From an uncultured Sutterella sp. (GTDB lineage: Bacteria; Pseudomonadota; Gammaproteobacteria; Burkholderiales; Burkholderiaceae_F), in contig CABQGK010000003.1 of the NCBI GenBank assembly GCA_902463725.1, positions 62,001 through 126,000 of the forward strand: a stretch of DNA of 64,000 bases, given 5' to 3'. The translations under genes were made by a program, and so were the position numbers. Positions 26,584-34,809 of this stretch are shown piece after piece. The number at the start of each line of letters is the position of its first letter. Position 1 is the stretch's first letter. The notes under the pieces were generated by a model. It saw only the letters and a program-made list of their open reading frames with translations, searched no databases and was not told where the DNA came from.

Positions 26584-26599
26584 GCAGGGAAAACCCTGC
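26584..26599 (-). terminator. Second terminator after porin 2
   Basis: GCAGGG and CCCTGC form a 6-bp stem around a 4-base loop, followed on the minus strand by TTTTTTT. It backs up the terminator at 26610-26641. Confidence 0.85.
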
Positions 26600-26609
26600 C
26601 TTCATTGCA

Positions 26610-26641
26610 AAAGAGCCTCGGATCGTCACCCGAGGCTCTTT
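26610..26641 (-). terminator. First terminator after porin 2
   Basis: AAAGAGCCTCGG (26610-26621) pairs with CCGAGGCTCTTT (26630-26641), and TTTTG follows on the minus strand. The stem sequence resembles the rfb terminator (shared AGAGCCTC core). Confidence 0.85.
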
Positions 26642-26672
26642 CGTTTTAGTCTATTAAGCTCTGATCAAGAGA

Positions 26673-27755
26673 TTAGAACTTGTGGACGAGGCCGAGACCA
26701 GCTTCACCAACCTTGGTCTTGCCGTTGTCAGCAGACTTTTCCTTAAACTGATTCCAACCACCATAGGTGTAAACGCTGGTGCGCTTGCTGAGCGGGTAGG
26801 CATAGCCAAGGCCAATACCGTAACCATTGAACTTGCCGTTGCCGTCTTCAGCCTTATCCTTGACAGCGAGGTACTTAGCCTGCGCATAAGCGGTACCACC
26901 AAGAACCGGGGCGGAGACGCCGAGGCCGAGGTTCCAACCTTCGAGATCGCCCGAGAACAGGTACGTATCAACCTTCGTCACTTTGTCCATGTGCTTCGTG
27001 TACTGAGCAAGGCCATAGACCTTCGCAACACCGAAGTCATAGCTTGCACCATAGGAAACCTTGAACTGGTCATCCTTGTCCTCATCATTACCCTCAGCCT
27101 TCAGAAGCTGGTCAACAACGAGACCCGTGCTGAAAGCTCCAACCTTGTACTGGGCGCCCAAAGCGGCATAGCGGTTGTTGTTGTTGGCGGAAGCCTTTTC
27201 CTGATCATCAGCGGCGAAGGAGTACTGGGCATAGACCTTGAGGCCGTTGAGATCTGGGGTCACGTACGTGAGCGTGTTGTTGGCGCGGTTAGCATAACCG
27301 AAGTTGAGGAGGTTCTTGGAAGCGACATTGCCCCAACCCGTACCAAAAGCGGAGTACTGATAGAGGAAGGAAACGGAACCAAGACCAGAATCCAAGGCGC
27401 CATCGCGGCCAGCAGCGATCGTACCGATCGGGCCAGTCACGAACACGGAAGACATACGATCAAAAAGAGTACCTTCCGTGGTGAGCTTACCTTCGTCAGC
27501 GTTGAAACCGTTTTCGAGCTGGAAGCCAACGTTGTAACCATTGCCGAGTTCTTCGACGCCCTTGAGGCCCCAGCGGCTGGCGGAGTTCACACCAGACTTG
27601 AGACCATACGTCTGCTTAGCAGCATCAGCGCCAGACTTAACGTAGGAATAATCGAGAGCTTCGTCAACGATACCGTAGAGGGTGACGGAAGCAGCGGAGG
27701 CGGCGCCAGCGAAAGCACCGAGAACTGCAACAGCAGCAAGAGTCTTCTTAAACAT
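26673..27755 (-). CDS. Gram-negative porin (betaproteobacterial type), copy 2
   Basis: The 360-residue porin is a close paralogue of copy 1: the same signal MFKKTLAAVAVLGAFAG, then VTLYGIVDEALDYSY, RWGLKGVEELGNGYNVGFQLENGF, a shared NNNNRYAALGA strand, and the ending VGEAGLGLVHKF. It lacks a loop insertion of about 30 residues present in copy 1. The frame is open upstream to 27881, but AAGGA lies six bases before the ATG at 27755, and that start gives the signal peptide. Two terminators follow it. Its leader is long and rich in palindromes. Confidence 0.92.
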   Translation of the reverse strand: MFKKTLAAVAVLGAFAGAASAASVTLYGIVDEALDYSYVKSGADAAKQTYGLKSGVNSASRWGLKGVEELGNGYNVGFQLENGFNADEGKLTTEGTLFDRMSSVFVTGPIGTIAAGRDGALDSGLGSVSFLYQYSAFGTGWGNVASKNLLNFGYANRANNTLTYVTPDLNGLKVYAQYSFAADDQEKASANNNNRYAALGAQYKVGAFSTGLVVDQLLKAEGNDEDKDDQFKVSYGASYDFGVAKVYGLAQYTKHMDKVTKVDTYLFSGDLEGWNLGLGVSAPVLGGTAYAQAKYLAVKDKAEDGNGKFNGYGIGLGYAYPLSKRTSVYTYGGWNQFKEKSADNGKTKVGEAGLGLVHKF

Positions 27756-28215
27756 AATTAGTCCTTTAAATGCCCAGGCTATATAGCCTGAAATGATCAC
27801 TCGAGAGTCCTCGAGGAGCTCTCGAAATCTGCACCACTGAAAGACTACGGGGTCTTTGTTGGAGTTCATGCTGTAAATCATGACAGTTCATGTTGGCGCA
27901 ATCTCGAGCTATGTCTAGCGAGGCAGTACCAACATTTTTGCCAACTAGGTGAAGAACTGTGGTAACGCTGAAGCTCTTCCCCCACTGTGGTTTGAACGGC
28001 ATTCTAGTCAAGACCACCTAGAGAGGCTTATCCGTTGCGTTTATACAACAAGTTTGTCGCCATAAGCGCAGACTTGTTTTGGCAAGCGCTCCATTTCTTG
28101 AAATATCAAGTATCTTTTCCTGCGCAGGCATCCAACATTTTGGAAGCTAAGAAATATTTATTTACGTTTGATATAAAACGTAACGTAACTTGTAACCCCT
28201 TAAATCGCGCAAACG
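27756..28215. other. Intergenic region upstream of porin 2
   Basis: About 460 bases separate porin 2 from the end of tilS, both on the minus strand. The part next to the porin holds two palindromes (27775-27825), described separately. The rest is AT-rich toward 28030-28200 and shows no supported gene. Confidence 0.4.
27775..27825 (-). promoter_or_regulatory. Palindromic leader of porin 2
   Basis: CAGGCTATATAGCCTG (27775-27790) is a perfect 16-base palindrome. Next to it, TCGAGAG (27801-27807) and CTCTCGA (27819-27825) flank the inner palindrome TCCTCGAGGA, so 25 bases are almost fully symmetrical. Both lie 20-70 bases before the ATG, close to the ribosome-binding site. They may be operators or stems controlling translation, as small-RNA control is common for porins. 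Confidence 0.5.
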
Positions 28216-29721
28216 CTACTGGGGAAGGAATTTGAGTTTGACGTAGTGCAATTCATCTGGCTTCGCAATCTCTGTGTGATTCACATTCATGCCAAGGCCA
28301 GCGACAAATAAAAGCTTGCCATCTTGTGACCAAAGTAATGGGTAACGATCACGCAAAAAAGATGGAATTTTCCGTTCAGCATAGAGGTCTTTAAGACTTT
28401 TGGTCGGGCGGTTAAGTTTTACTTTCATTTTCTCACCCCCTTCCCTACCTTTGAGCCAAAGTGGCTCACTCTGTATGCTTTCTAAGCAGAGAGCTGGCTC
28501 TCCTAGCTCGGCGGGTTGCACATGAATCTCCCCTCCCCATTCAGGAAGCGGAATCACCGATTCATGTGTGATATAGATCTGCTGCGCCACTGGCATGCTC
28601 CAGCGGTCCGCCTTCTGCACGAGGAGCCAATCCCCCCAACGCCGGATTTCATGCGCGCCTAGCGCGACGGTTAAATCGCTATCGGTGCTAGTTTCGTGAA
28701 TTTGCCGAAGGGCGTCTGCAAGTTTAGCCTCGCTCGGTGGCACTGCTCCTGCCTTTTGGCATAGTGCACGGATACACCACCGTTGCCTTACTTCAGACAA
28801 GCGCTTGAGTTCCGTCACACTAATGGTATGAGCGTGCTCAGGAACCCTAATACGCTCTAAATCCATAGCAGAGACACTGTGAAGAGCTTCAACAAGTTCC
28901 TCCAGACCAAGCATACTTTGGTTAGCTTTAGCGCGAAATGCCCCAGTCATCGCAGTGAGCTTTGGCATGACCTCATGACGAATGCGATTGCGGTCATAAG
29001 CGACATCCAAATTGGACTCATCTTCAACCCAGATCAGCTTGGCTGCCGTCGCGTAAGCTGTAATTGTCGTGCGTGGAATTTGACGCCAAGGGCGCAAAAG
29101 CAGTATAGGTCGCTCAGCAGGCATCAAACTGTCCCCAGGCAATCGCAATCGGCGCGTCTCAGGAAAGGCAGCAAGTCCATCGGGGCCTGCACCACGTAAA
29201 AGCTGTAGCAAAAACGTCTCCAAGCGGTCGTCCTCATGATGAGCAGTGAGGACAACGTCGTCACCGTGTTGCAGTGCACTTTCCTCTAGGGCTCGATACC
29301 GAGCCGCTCGCGCTGCCGCTTCAACGCCCCCCTCTTTTGCATTCACCTTAACTCGAATGAGTTCAAACGGTATACCGCGCTTCCTAGATTCGCGCTCGCA
29401 ATGCAGAGCCCAAGCATCAGCATTGGGGGAGAGCCCATGGTGAACATAGATAACCCGCAGTCGCGAGACTAAACACTGCCGTGGTCGATAGAAAAATCGG
29501 CTGACCACATCGAGCATAGACATGGAATCACGCCCGCCTGATAGCGCCAATACGACGCGTACAGGATTCATGGGCATCAACACAAAATTCTTGCTCCGAG
29601 AGTATGAAAGCTCATCAGCGGCCATCGTCAAAGACTTAACCAAAGGAGCCGTGAGTTGTTCACTCAAACGCGAGGCAGCTTTGTTCAGTGCCCCAATGGC
29701 GAGGTCAATGTCAATGGACAT
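28216..29721 (-). CDS. tilS: tRNA(Ile)-lysidine synthetase TilS
   Basis: TilS changes C34 of tRNA-Ile(CAU) to lysidine so that it reads AUA, an essential step. The 501-residue protein has the PP-loop LALSGGRDSMSML (SGGRDS at residues 61-66), VIYVHHGLSPNADAW, AARYRALE, TAHHEDDRLETFLLQLLRG, DRNRIRHEVMPKL and the C-terminal substrate-binding domain with GREGGEKMKV, KSLKDLYAERKIPSFLRDRYPLLW. An N-terminal extension of about 55 residues precedes the PP-loop. The ATG at 29721 is the likeliest start, though the frame opens at 29853; neither has a strong ribosome-binding site. A degenerate paralogue lies at 32124-33701. Confidence 0.9.
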   Translation of the reverse strand: MSIDIDLAIGALNKAASRLSEQLTAPLVKSLTMAADELSYSRSKNFVLMPMNPVRVVLALSGGRDSMSMLDVVSRFFYRPRQCLVSRLRVIYVHHGLSPNADAWALHCERESRKRGIPFELIRVKVNAKEGGVEAAARAARYRALEESALQHGDDVVLTAHHEDDRLETFLLQLLRGAGPDGLAAFPETRRLRLPGDSLMPAERPILLLRPWRQIPRTTITAYATAAKLIWVEDESNLDVAYDRNRIRHEVMPKLTAMTGAFRAKANQSMLGLEELVEALHSVSAMDLERIRVPEHAHTISVTELKRLSEVRQRWCIRALCQKAGAVPPSEAKLADALRQIHETSTDSDLTVALGAHEIRRWGDWLLVQKADRWSMPVAQQIYITHESVIPLPEWGGEIHVQPAELGEPALCLESIQSEPLWLKGREGGEKMKVKLNRPTKSLKDLYAERKIPSFLRDRYPLLWSQDGKLLFVAGLGMNVNHTEIAKPDELHYVKLKFLPQ

Positions 29722-30051
29722 GGGAAATGGAACCTTGAAGAATAACGGCGCAGAGATGTTCACGTTAGCGACTTCGTCTCTCTGCTCAAGTATGATGATT
29801 TCTACCGCCTCTAATAGTACCGCCTGTTTGGCCAATTCGGTGAGGCAGAGCATGGTTGCAGTCTAGTCCACAGCCGCCGGACATTTCGTGCCCCATTGCC
29901 TGAGGGCAGCGTCTGATGGGTAACTCAATGCTCCCATTCTGGACTCCGCACTCATAAACTCTGGCTTATCCATTAGGTCAAAATTAGCTCTAATCCCGTT
30001 ATACTGCGTCCATATCGGCAATATTTTGCCCGTTCGGAAGAGTTGGCTACG

Positions 30052-31122
30052 ATGAAGTCATTTGATGATTCAGTTAAGGCGCCATCGAAAAAATCTGTCC
30101 GCAAGTCAGGAGAAGTCTTGGCTGGACGCTCTGATGTCATGCCCATCGAGGAAGCAATGAAAATCCTCTCTGACTGGAGAACCTTGCACGCTTATCCTCT
30201 GACCGCATTGCAATCACACATGCGCCGTCTGATCAAACGGCACCATATGGAAAAATCGCTGATTGCTCAGCGTTTAAAGCGCACCCCTTCTATCATTGGC
30301 AAACTTACCCGCTTTGAGTCAATGTCTTTGGACAGAATGCAGGACATTGGTGGGATACGCGTGATTGTTCCCAAAATGGCTGACGTTCGAAAACTTCACT
30401 CGCTGATTGTGGAGTCCAAGACCTTTCGACACCATTTAGAGCTTCCCCCGAAAGACTATATTGAACACCCAAAACTAGATGGGTACCGTAGCCTGCACCA
30501 AGTGATTAAGTACCGAGACATCAACCACGAGGCGCTTAATGGGCTAAAGATAGAAATACAGATTCGCACCCGCCTTCAACATTCTTGGGCGACAGCGGTA
30601 GAGACGGTGGGATTGTTGGAGCGCGCTTCTCTCAAGACTGGAGAAGGAGATGAAAAAACCAAGCGCTTCTTCAAATTGGTCAGTGCTCTTTTTTCCATAG
30701 ACGAGCGTTGCCCAGTGTTAGACGAATACGCCAACATGACCTTGACAGAACTCATCAGCGAAACTGCCAAACTCGAAGACGAGTTATCAATCCTGAAAAA
30801 GCTTGAGGGTGTAGCGGTCTCTGCGCATCGAATCGATCTAATGGCTAAAGCAGGTTTTACAGGATTCCACGTCATACAGCTACACATTCCCGAGCGCAGT
30901 GTTCGCATGTACGGCTTTGATGATCTTGAAGACGCGGAAATCTATTACAAGTCCAAGGAAGGAAACGTCAAGGATGATCCTAACGTCTCCGTTTTGCTCA
31001 TGTCTGCAGGGGACCTCAAAGACATCAAGAAGGCCTATCCGAACTACTTTTTGGATACCAAGGCATTTATTCAAAACGTTCGCCGCATCATGGCGCTCGG
31101 AGATCGTCTAGCAGGACGATGA
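30052..31122 (+). CDS. RelA/SpoT-domain protein (alarmone or tRNA pyrophosphokinase)
   Basis: The 356-residue protein has a Rel/Spo synthetase domain at about residues 60-200: RLKRTPSIIGKL (ATP site), RMQDIGGIRVIV, KDYIEHPKLDGYRSLHQVIKY with the G-loop tyrosine, and EIQIRTRLQHSWATAVE. There is no HD hydrolase domain and no TGS/ACT tail. A helical linker and a C-terminal domain of about 110 residues (LMAKAGFTGFHVIQLHI to VRRIM) follow, which I do not recognise. Single-domain Rel proteins make (p)ppGpp or, in toxSAS and CapRel-type systems, pyrophosphorylate tRNA ends. Which applies here is open. GGAAGAG precedes the ATG at 30052. Codon and base use look less GC-rich than in neighbours. Confidence 0.8.
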   Translation: MKSFDDSVKAPSKKSVRKSGEVLAGRSDVMPIEEAMKILSDWRTLHAYPLTALQSHMRRLIKRHHMEKSLIAQRLKRTPSIIGKLTRFESMSLDRMQDIGGIRVIVPKMADVRKLHSLIVESKTFRHHLELPPKDYIEHPKLDGYRSLHQVIKYRDINHEALNGLKIEIQIRTRLQHSWATAVETVGLLERASLKTGEGDEKTKRFFKLVSALFSIDERCPVLDEYANMTLTELISETAKLEDELSILKKLEGVAVSAHRIDLMAKAGFTGFHVIQLHIPERSVRMYGFDDLEDAEIYYKSKEGNVKDDPNVSVLLMSAGDLKDIKKAYPNYFLDTKAFIQNVRRIMALGDRLAGR

Positions 31123-31175
31123 TCACCTCGAACCGTTTTCTAAAGTCAACCCAAAGTCCTCTCACCGAACAAAAT

Positions 31176-31199
31176 GGTCATATGGATGGTCATATGGAG
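31176..31199 (+). repeat. 12-base tandem repeat with CATATG cores
   Basis: GGTCATATGGAT (31176-31187) is followed at once by GGTCATATGGAG (31188-31199). Each copy contains the palindrome CATATG. The repeat lies between the Rel gene and the DUF1902 gene, 56 bases before the latter's start, a plausible place for autoregulation. Confidence 0.5.
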
Positions 31200-31255
31200 T
31201 GGCCAAACATGAGCCAAGATTGGCAAAAGAAACAGCGACTGCTAAGGAGGTCCAA

Positions 31256-31546
31256 ATGTTTGCTTATCGCGTTGGGTTTCCTGGTTGGAAAATCGCCGCG
31301 CGCCTAGGCTTTCCGCTGATAATTCACGCTAATGTGATCTGGGACGACGAAGCTAAGGTATTTGTCGCGTGTAGTGATGACTTCTTGCCTCACTTCGGAT
31401 GTGTAACAGAAGGAGCGACTTTTGAAGAGCTTCAAAGGAAAGTTAGAGAATGCTGTGAGATGGCGCTTGAGGAAATCTTTCAAACCACAAACATCAATCA
31501 GAGCATTCGTACACGTATGATTTTATTAAACAGTTTTGAAGAATAG
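31256..31546 (+). CDS. DUF1902/HicB-like small protein
   Basis: The 96-residue protein contains a HicB-like fold with the DUF1902 pattern: HANVIWDDEAKVFVACSDDFLPHFGCVTEGATFEELQRK split here as WDDEAKVFVACSDD, then VTEGATFEELQRKV, and a final helix. Members of this group are often antitoxins, but no HicA-like partner is adjacent. AAGGAGG five bases before the ATG at 31256 is one of the best ribosome-binding sites in the window and settles the start (the frame is open from 31199). It lies 133 bases after the Rel gene, and the two may form one unit. Confidence 0.7.
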   Translation: MFAYRVGFPGWKIAARLGFPLIIHANVIWDDEAKVFVACSDDFLPHFGCVTEGATFEELQRKVRECCEMALEEIFQTTNINQSIRTRMILLNSFEE

Positions 31547-31598
31547 CCCTGATGGCAACGACCCCTTCGGAGCTTTTTCATAGGTTTTCGGGGCTGTT

Positions 31599-31651
31599 CA
31601 GAGTATGCCTCCTATCGTGTGGGGGAAGCCCACGATAGGAGGCATACTCTG
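31599..31651. repeat. 21-bp perfect inverted repeat
   Basis: The arm at 31599-31619 (starting CAGAGTATGCC) is the exact reverse complement of 31631-31651, separated by 11 bases (TGGGGGAAGCC). No T-run follows on either strand, so it is not a classic terminator. It sits between the DUF1902 gene and tRNA-Ser. It may be a mobile miniature element, a processing stem or a recombination site. Confidence 0.75.
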
Positions 31652-31783
31652 CAATACATTGCAAAAATGTGCCATAAGGTTGACTGTCTAGATGTGTCAA
31701 AGTTTGGGATTTTGAGTAAATGGCGCAAACCCTAGGGAAAACTGGCCTTGCCATAATTTTGCTGAAGTATCAAAGAGGATATT

Positions 31784-31871
31784 TGGCGGAGGAAGTGGGA
31801 TTCGAACCCACGAAAGATTGCTCTTTGCCGGTTTTCAAGACCGGTGCATTCAACCGCTCTGCCATTCCTCC
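31784..31871 (-). tRNA. tRNA-Ser (anticodon TGA)
   Basis: On the minus strand the acceptor stem GGAGGAA (31871-31865) pairs with TTCCTCC (31794-31788), followed by discriminator G and an encoded CCA (31786-31784). The anticodon arm is CCGGT-CTTGAAA-ACCGG, giving TGA, which reads UCN codons. A long variable arm (CAAAGAGCAATCTTTC region) and the T-arm GTGGGTTCGAATCCCAC confirm a class II serine tRNA of 88 nt. Confidence 0.96.
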
Positions 31872-32123
31872 GAAGACTGTGGGTGATGTGCGTCCTATTG
31901 GACGTCCACCCTGCGCGGACGGGGAATTATATCATGCTCTTTCCAAGAGAGCACCATATATTTTAGCTATGGCTCGAAAATTGCCACAAATCCCTGATTT
32001 AATGCGGGAAAATCTTGGTAACCTCTTTCCGAATTAGCTCTTACCGCGCTAAAATATAAAGTTACAATAGGAAATGGGCATTTCGCTACGTCCATTTTGA
32101 GCTGCCAAGGAAACGTATCACCC

Positions 32124-33701
32124 ATGTCCAGCACTACCGCCGCCTCGGAGACATCTCCTGATTTGCTCTTGATCGAGACACCAGCCCCCAAAAGCCAAAG
32201 TAGCACACCGAAAATCTCAGCAAATCGTGCGCGGAATACAGCAAAGAAAAAACTTCAAACAAGCACACATGTCGCAGAGGTACTCTTAGCTCCAATACGC
32301 GCCTCGCTTGAGATGTTCGGCAGTTACCCAGCGGCTACAGATAACGAAGGCTTTGCGCTCACTGCGATCAATCCGCTCCATATATTGCTCGCGCTCGAGG
32401 CCACGCCAGCCTCACTAGCAATGCTTGATATCGTCGGTCGTTGGATTAAAAATTCCAGACAGTTTCTCCTCAAGCATGTCCGTGCGGTGCTTATTCGTGA
32501 CAACATCACACCGTCCGATGAGGCAAACCTCGCTACCCTACTCTCTCACGCAACCGACTTGGGCATCGACTGTGATGTTCTCTCCGTCTATGTGAACCCT
32601 CAAACACATCGCCTCAATGAGACGCTGCGCAGTGCGCGTAGTCGAGCACTGATACGGGTAGCAAAAAAACACGGGGACGATGTGGTAGTTGCAGCGCATA
32701 CAGAAGACGAGCATATTGAGCGCTTTCTCAATGCTTGGCTCTCTGGCTTGGGTCCAGAGGGCATTGCACCTTTTGTGACACCGGTCTCCGCTAGCACAGA
32801 ACGCCCTATCCCTATTCTGACCCCTTGGGCAGAGACGAACAAGAGCGTCATCGAACGCTATCTCAAAAGCCGCCGTCTAAGTCGGCTTATGTCTAACGAG
32901 CGGGAAAGTGAACTTGCCCGTGAGGTTATGCCCATTTTTGAGGCCATGCGTCCAGGTTTTCGACTTGCCGCTGCGCGTAGCGTTCGGCTAACTGAAGAGG
33001 CACTCACCGTGCTACGTGAAGTCTCTCAGGAGGATCTCGACAATGTGCTCAACTCCCAAGCCCGTAGCATTCAAATTGCAGCACTCCTAAAACTTGCACC
33101 TGTGCGACAGGCATGGGTGCTGCGCACGTGGCTCGAGCGCGAAGGGGTCGCAGTGCCCCCTCGGGCAAAACTTGATGTCCTCCTCAAGAACCTTAGGGAG
33201 AGCACGAGCGGCACAGCGTTCACATTACGTCTAAAAGACCATGAAATTCAGCGTTGGGGCAATACCCTCGTGCTGGCACCACGCACGCCGCGCATCAATA
33301 CGGCCATTGCTGGAATCACGCTCAACATTACTGGGCCCTGTGTGGTCTCACTTCCACAGTGGCACGGTGAGTTGCGTTTCACCCTTGCCAAAGCTGATGA
33401 GAGCGGTATTGCCTTAGAGCGCCTACGGTCTGGGCACGTAGAAGTGCGCCCTCGGCAAGGAGGTGAAAAACTCAAGCTTGAACCCCTTAAGCCCTCGGCC
33501 AACCTTAAAGACCTCTATAACCAAGCGGGTATTGATGAAGCGCTACGCGCTAGCCTCCCGTTGTTGTGGCTTGACGGCGAACTTATTTTTGCCGCGGGAC
33601 TCGGGCTCGAGATTCGAGCGATTGATGATGAGGTGCTCAATCCTGAACGGCTCCGAATTGAGTTTGTTGCCGACAGCGGCCTCTGGAGTGCCCTCGCCTA
33701 A
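32124..33701 (+). CDS. TilS-like protein with degenerate ATP-binding loop
   Basis: The 525-residue protein aligns along its length with the TilS at 28216-29721 but has lost the catalytic elements. LALSGGRDSMSMLD in TilS is LALEATPASLAMLD here (residues 89-102). VHHGLSPNAD is RDNITPSDEA, HHEDDRLETF is HTEDEHIERF, and the RNRIRHEVMP segment is ESELAREVMP. The C-terminal TilS substrate-binding domain is well kept: RQGGEKLKLEPLKPSANLKDL, LRASLPLLWLDGELIFAAGLG. It therefore looks like a pseudoenzyme that may still bind tRNA. The N-terminal 60 residues are Ser/Thr/Lys-rich. ATG 32124 follows AAGGAAA by ten bases; a TTG at 32097 is the alternative. An intact long frame argues it is expressed and selected. 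Confidence 0.8.
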   Translation: MSSTTAASETSPDLLLIETPAPKSQSSTPKISANRARNTAKKKLQTSTHVAEVLLAPIRASLEMFGSYPAATDNEGFALTAINPLHILLALEATPASLAMLDIVGRWIKNSRQFLLKHVRAVLIRDNITPSDEANLATLLSHATDLGIDCDVLSVYVNPQTHRLNETLRSARSRALIRVAKKHGDDVVVAAHTEDEHIERFLNAWLSGLGPEGIAPFVTPVSASTERPIPILTPWAETNKSVIERYLKSRRLSRLMSNERESELAREVMPIFEAMRPGFRLAAARSVRLTEEALTVLREVSQEDLDNVLNSQARSIQIAALLKLAPVRQAWVLRTWLEREGVAVPPRAKLDVLLKNLRESTSGTAFTLRLKDHEIQRWGNTLVLAPRTPRINTAIAGITLNITGPCVVSLPQWHGELRFTLAKADESGIALERLRSGHVEVRPRQGGEKLKLEPLKPSANLKDLYNQAGIDEALRASLPLLWLDGELIFAAGLGLEIRAIDDEVLNPERLRIEFVADSGLWSALA

Positions 33702-33728
33702 GCTTTGTAGAGCCGCCCGCACAAAACA

Positions 33729-33758
33729 TAAGCCTAGGCTTTTTACGTCCTAGGCTTA
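33729..33758. terminator. Bidirectional hairpin between the TilS-like gene and ccmI
   Basis: TAAGCCTAGG (33729-33738) pairs with CCTAGGCTTA (33749-33758) between convergent genes. The loop has TTTTT, and the T-runs after the stem are short. Confidence 0.6.
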
Positions 33759-33768
33759 ACGTGTGAGG

Positions 33769-34809
33769 CTACTTACGTTGTGGCATCATCGGTGTGACGG
33801 GTCGACTCTCCATGCTGGGAAAGCTCCCCATTGCACCACCGCTTGGGGGCATGCCCGAGGCGGGCATCGTGCCTCCCATTCCCTTCATCATCACGGGTGT
33901 GGGCGGCGCAACGGTATCAAGCGGAAGCGACTTCAAGCCCCCCGCCTTCATCGCATTATCAATATTTTCATCTAGTACCGCTCGCATTTCGTCCCCCTCG
34001 GGCAATTGACTACGAAGTCTATTCCAGTAGAGAACCGCTTCACGATATTTGCCCGCTTGAGCATTCAAAAGCCCTGCAAGCACCAATGTCTTCGGCTCAT
34101 GCGGATCGAGCTTAAGAATTCGCTCAACAAGTGGCATGACCTCGGGGGAATCGATTTGATCGGCCGCCACCATCGCTTCCAGTAAGTTAACGCTTGCCAC
34201 GACATTGTCAGGCTTTAAGCGAGCCATCGCCTTCCAAGCTTCGATGGCGCGTGGCCAGTCTTCATTCATCGTGTATTGGTCGGCCAAAATTTCCCACGCT
34301 TCATATTGATCAGGGTTCTTTTTGACCGCGGCCTCAAGCACAGCCATGGTTTGCGACATTTCCTTGGCACGCACCTCTTCTGTCTTGACTGCCTCAATCT
34401 GAGCTACAGCCCGATCATCAAGCGCAGAGTAATCCCCGTAGCGTAAATAAAGACCTGCGCTGCCCGCGGAAATTGCCACCCCGAGAGCTAGGAGGGTTCC
34501 CCATTGCAGCACCTGTCGAGAGGACTCAGAGAAGTTACCCTCAGCGCCATCAGCAACGTCAGCGAGAAGTTGCTTGGCAATACGACGAGCCTCTGGCATA
34601 TATTGCGCGGGCGTAATCGCCTCAGCATCGCGGCGCTGTGCGAGTTGCCTCAACTCATGAGCGCGTAGTGCAAACGCATCTTTTAGCCGCGCGAGCTCAG
34701 CTCGCTCCCTACGACCCTCTCCAAAGAGCGCCACCGCAAAGAGTGCTAGCGACAGTAGTACAGCCGCGATGGCCACAACAATGAATATCCACTGTAACGT
34801 ATGTGGCAT
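33769..34809 (-). CDS. ccmI: Cytochrome c biogenesis protein CcmI (CycH)
   Basis: CcmI presents apocytochrome c to the haem lyase complex CcmF-CcmH. The 346-residue protein has two membrane helices (about residues 7-29 and 100-122) separated by a cytoplasmic leucine-zipper-like loop (RERAELARLKDAFALRAHELRQL split). A periplasmic TPR region follows (KKNPDQYEAWEILADQY, DWPRAIEAWKAMARLKPDN). The C-terminal 50 residues are unusually rich in Met, Pro and Gly (GMPPSGGAMGSFPSM). It overlaps ccmH by one base at its start and is last in the ccmF-ccmH-ccmI unit. Confidence 0.88.
   Translation of the reverse strand: MPHTLQWIFIVVAIAAVLLSLALFAVALFGEGRRERAELARLKDAFALRAHELRQLAQRRDAEAITPAQYMPEARRIAKQLLADVADGAEGNFSESSRQVLQWGTLLALGVAISAGSAGLYLRYGDYSALDDRAVAQIEAVKTEEVRAKEMSQTMAVLEAAVKKNPDQYEAWEILADQYTMNEDWPRAIEAWKAMARLKPDNVVASVNLLEAMVAADQIDSPEVMPLVERILKLDPHEPKTLVLAGLLNAQAGKYREAVLYWNRLRSQLPEGDEMRAVLDENIDNAMKAGGLKSLPLDTVAPPTPVMMKGMGGTMPASGMPPSGGAMGSFPSMESRPVTPMMPQRK

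Noticed and set aside
26682..27761. Long plus-strand ORF (359 codons) antisense to porin 2
   Set aside because: It has the same explanation as the ORF opposite porin 1, and its translation resembles that shadow because the porins are paralogues.
31119..31307. Short ORF between the Rel and DUF1902 genes as a toxin partner
   Set aside because: It overlaps the start region of the DUF1902 gene, has no ribosome-binding site and no HicA-like motif.
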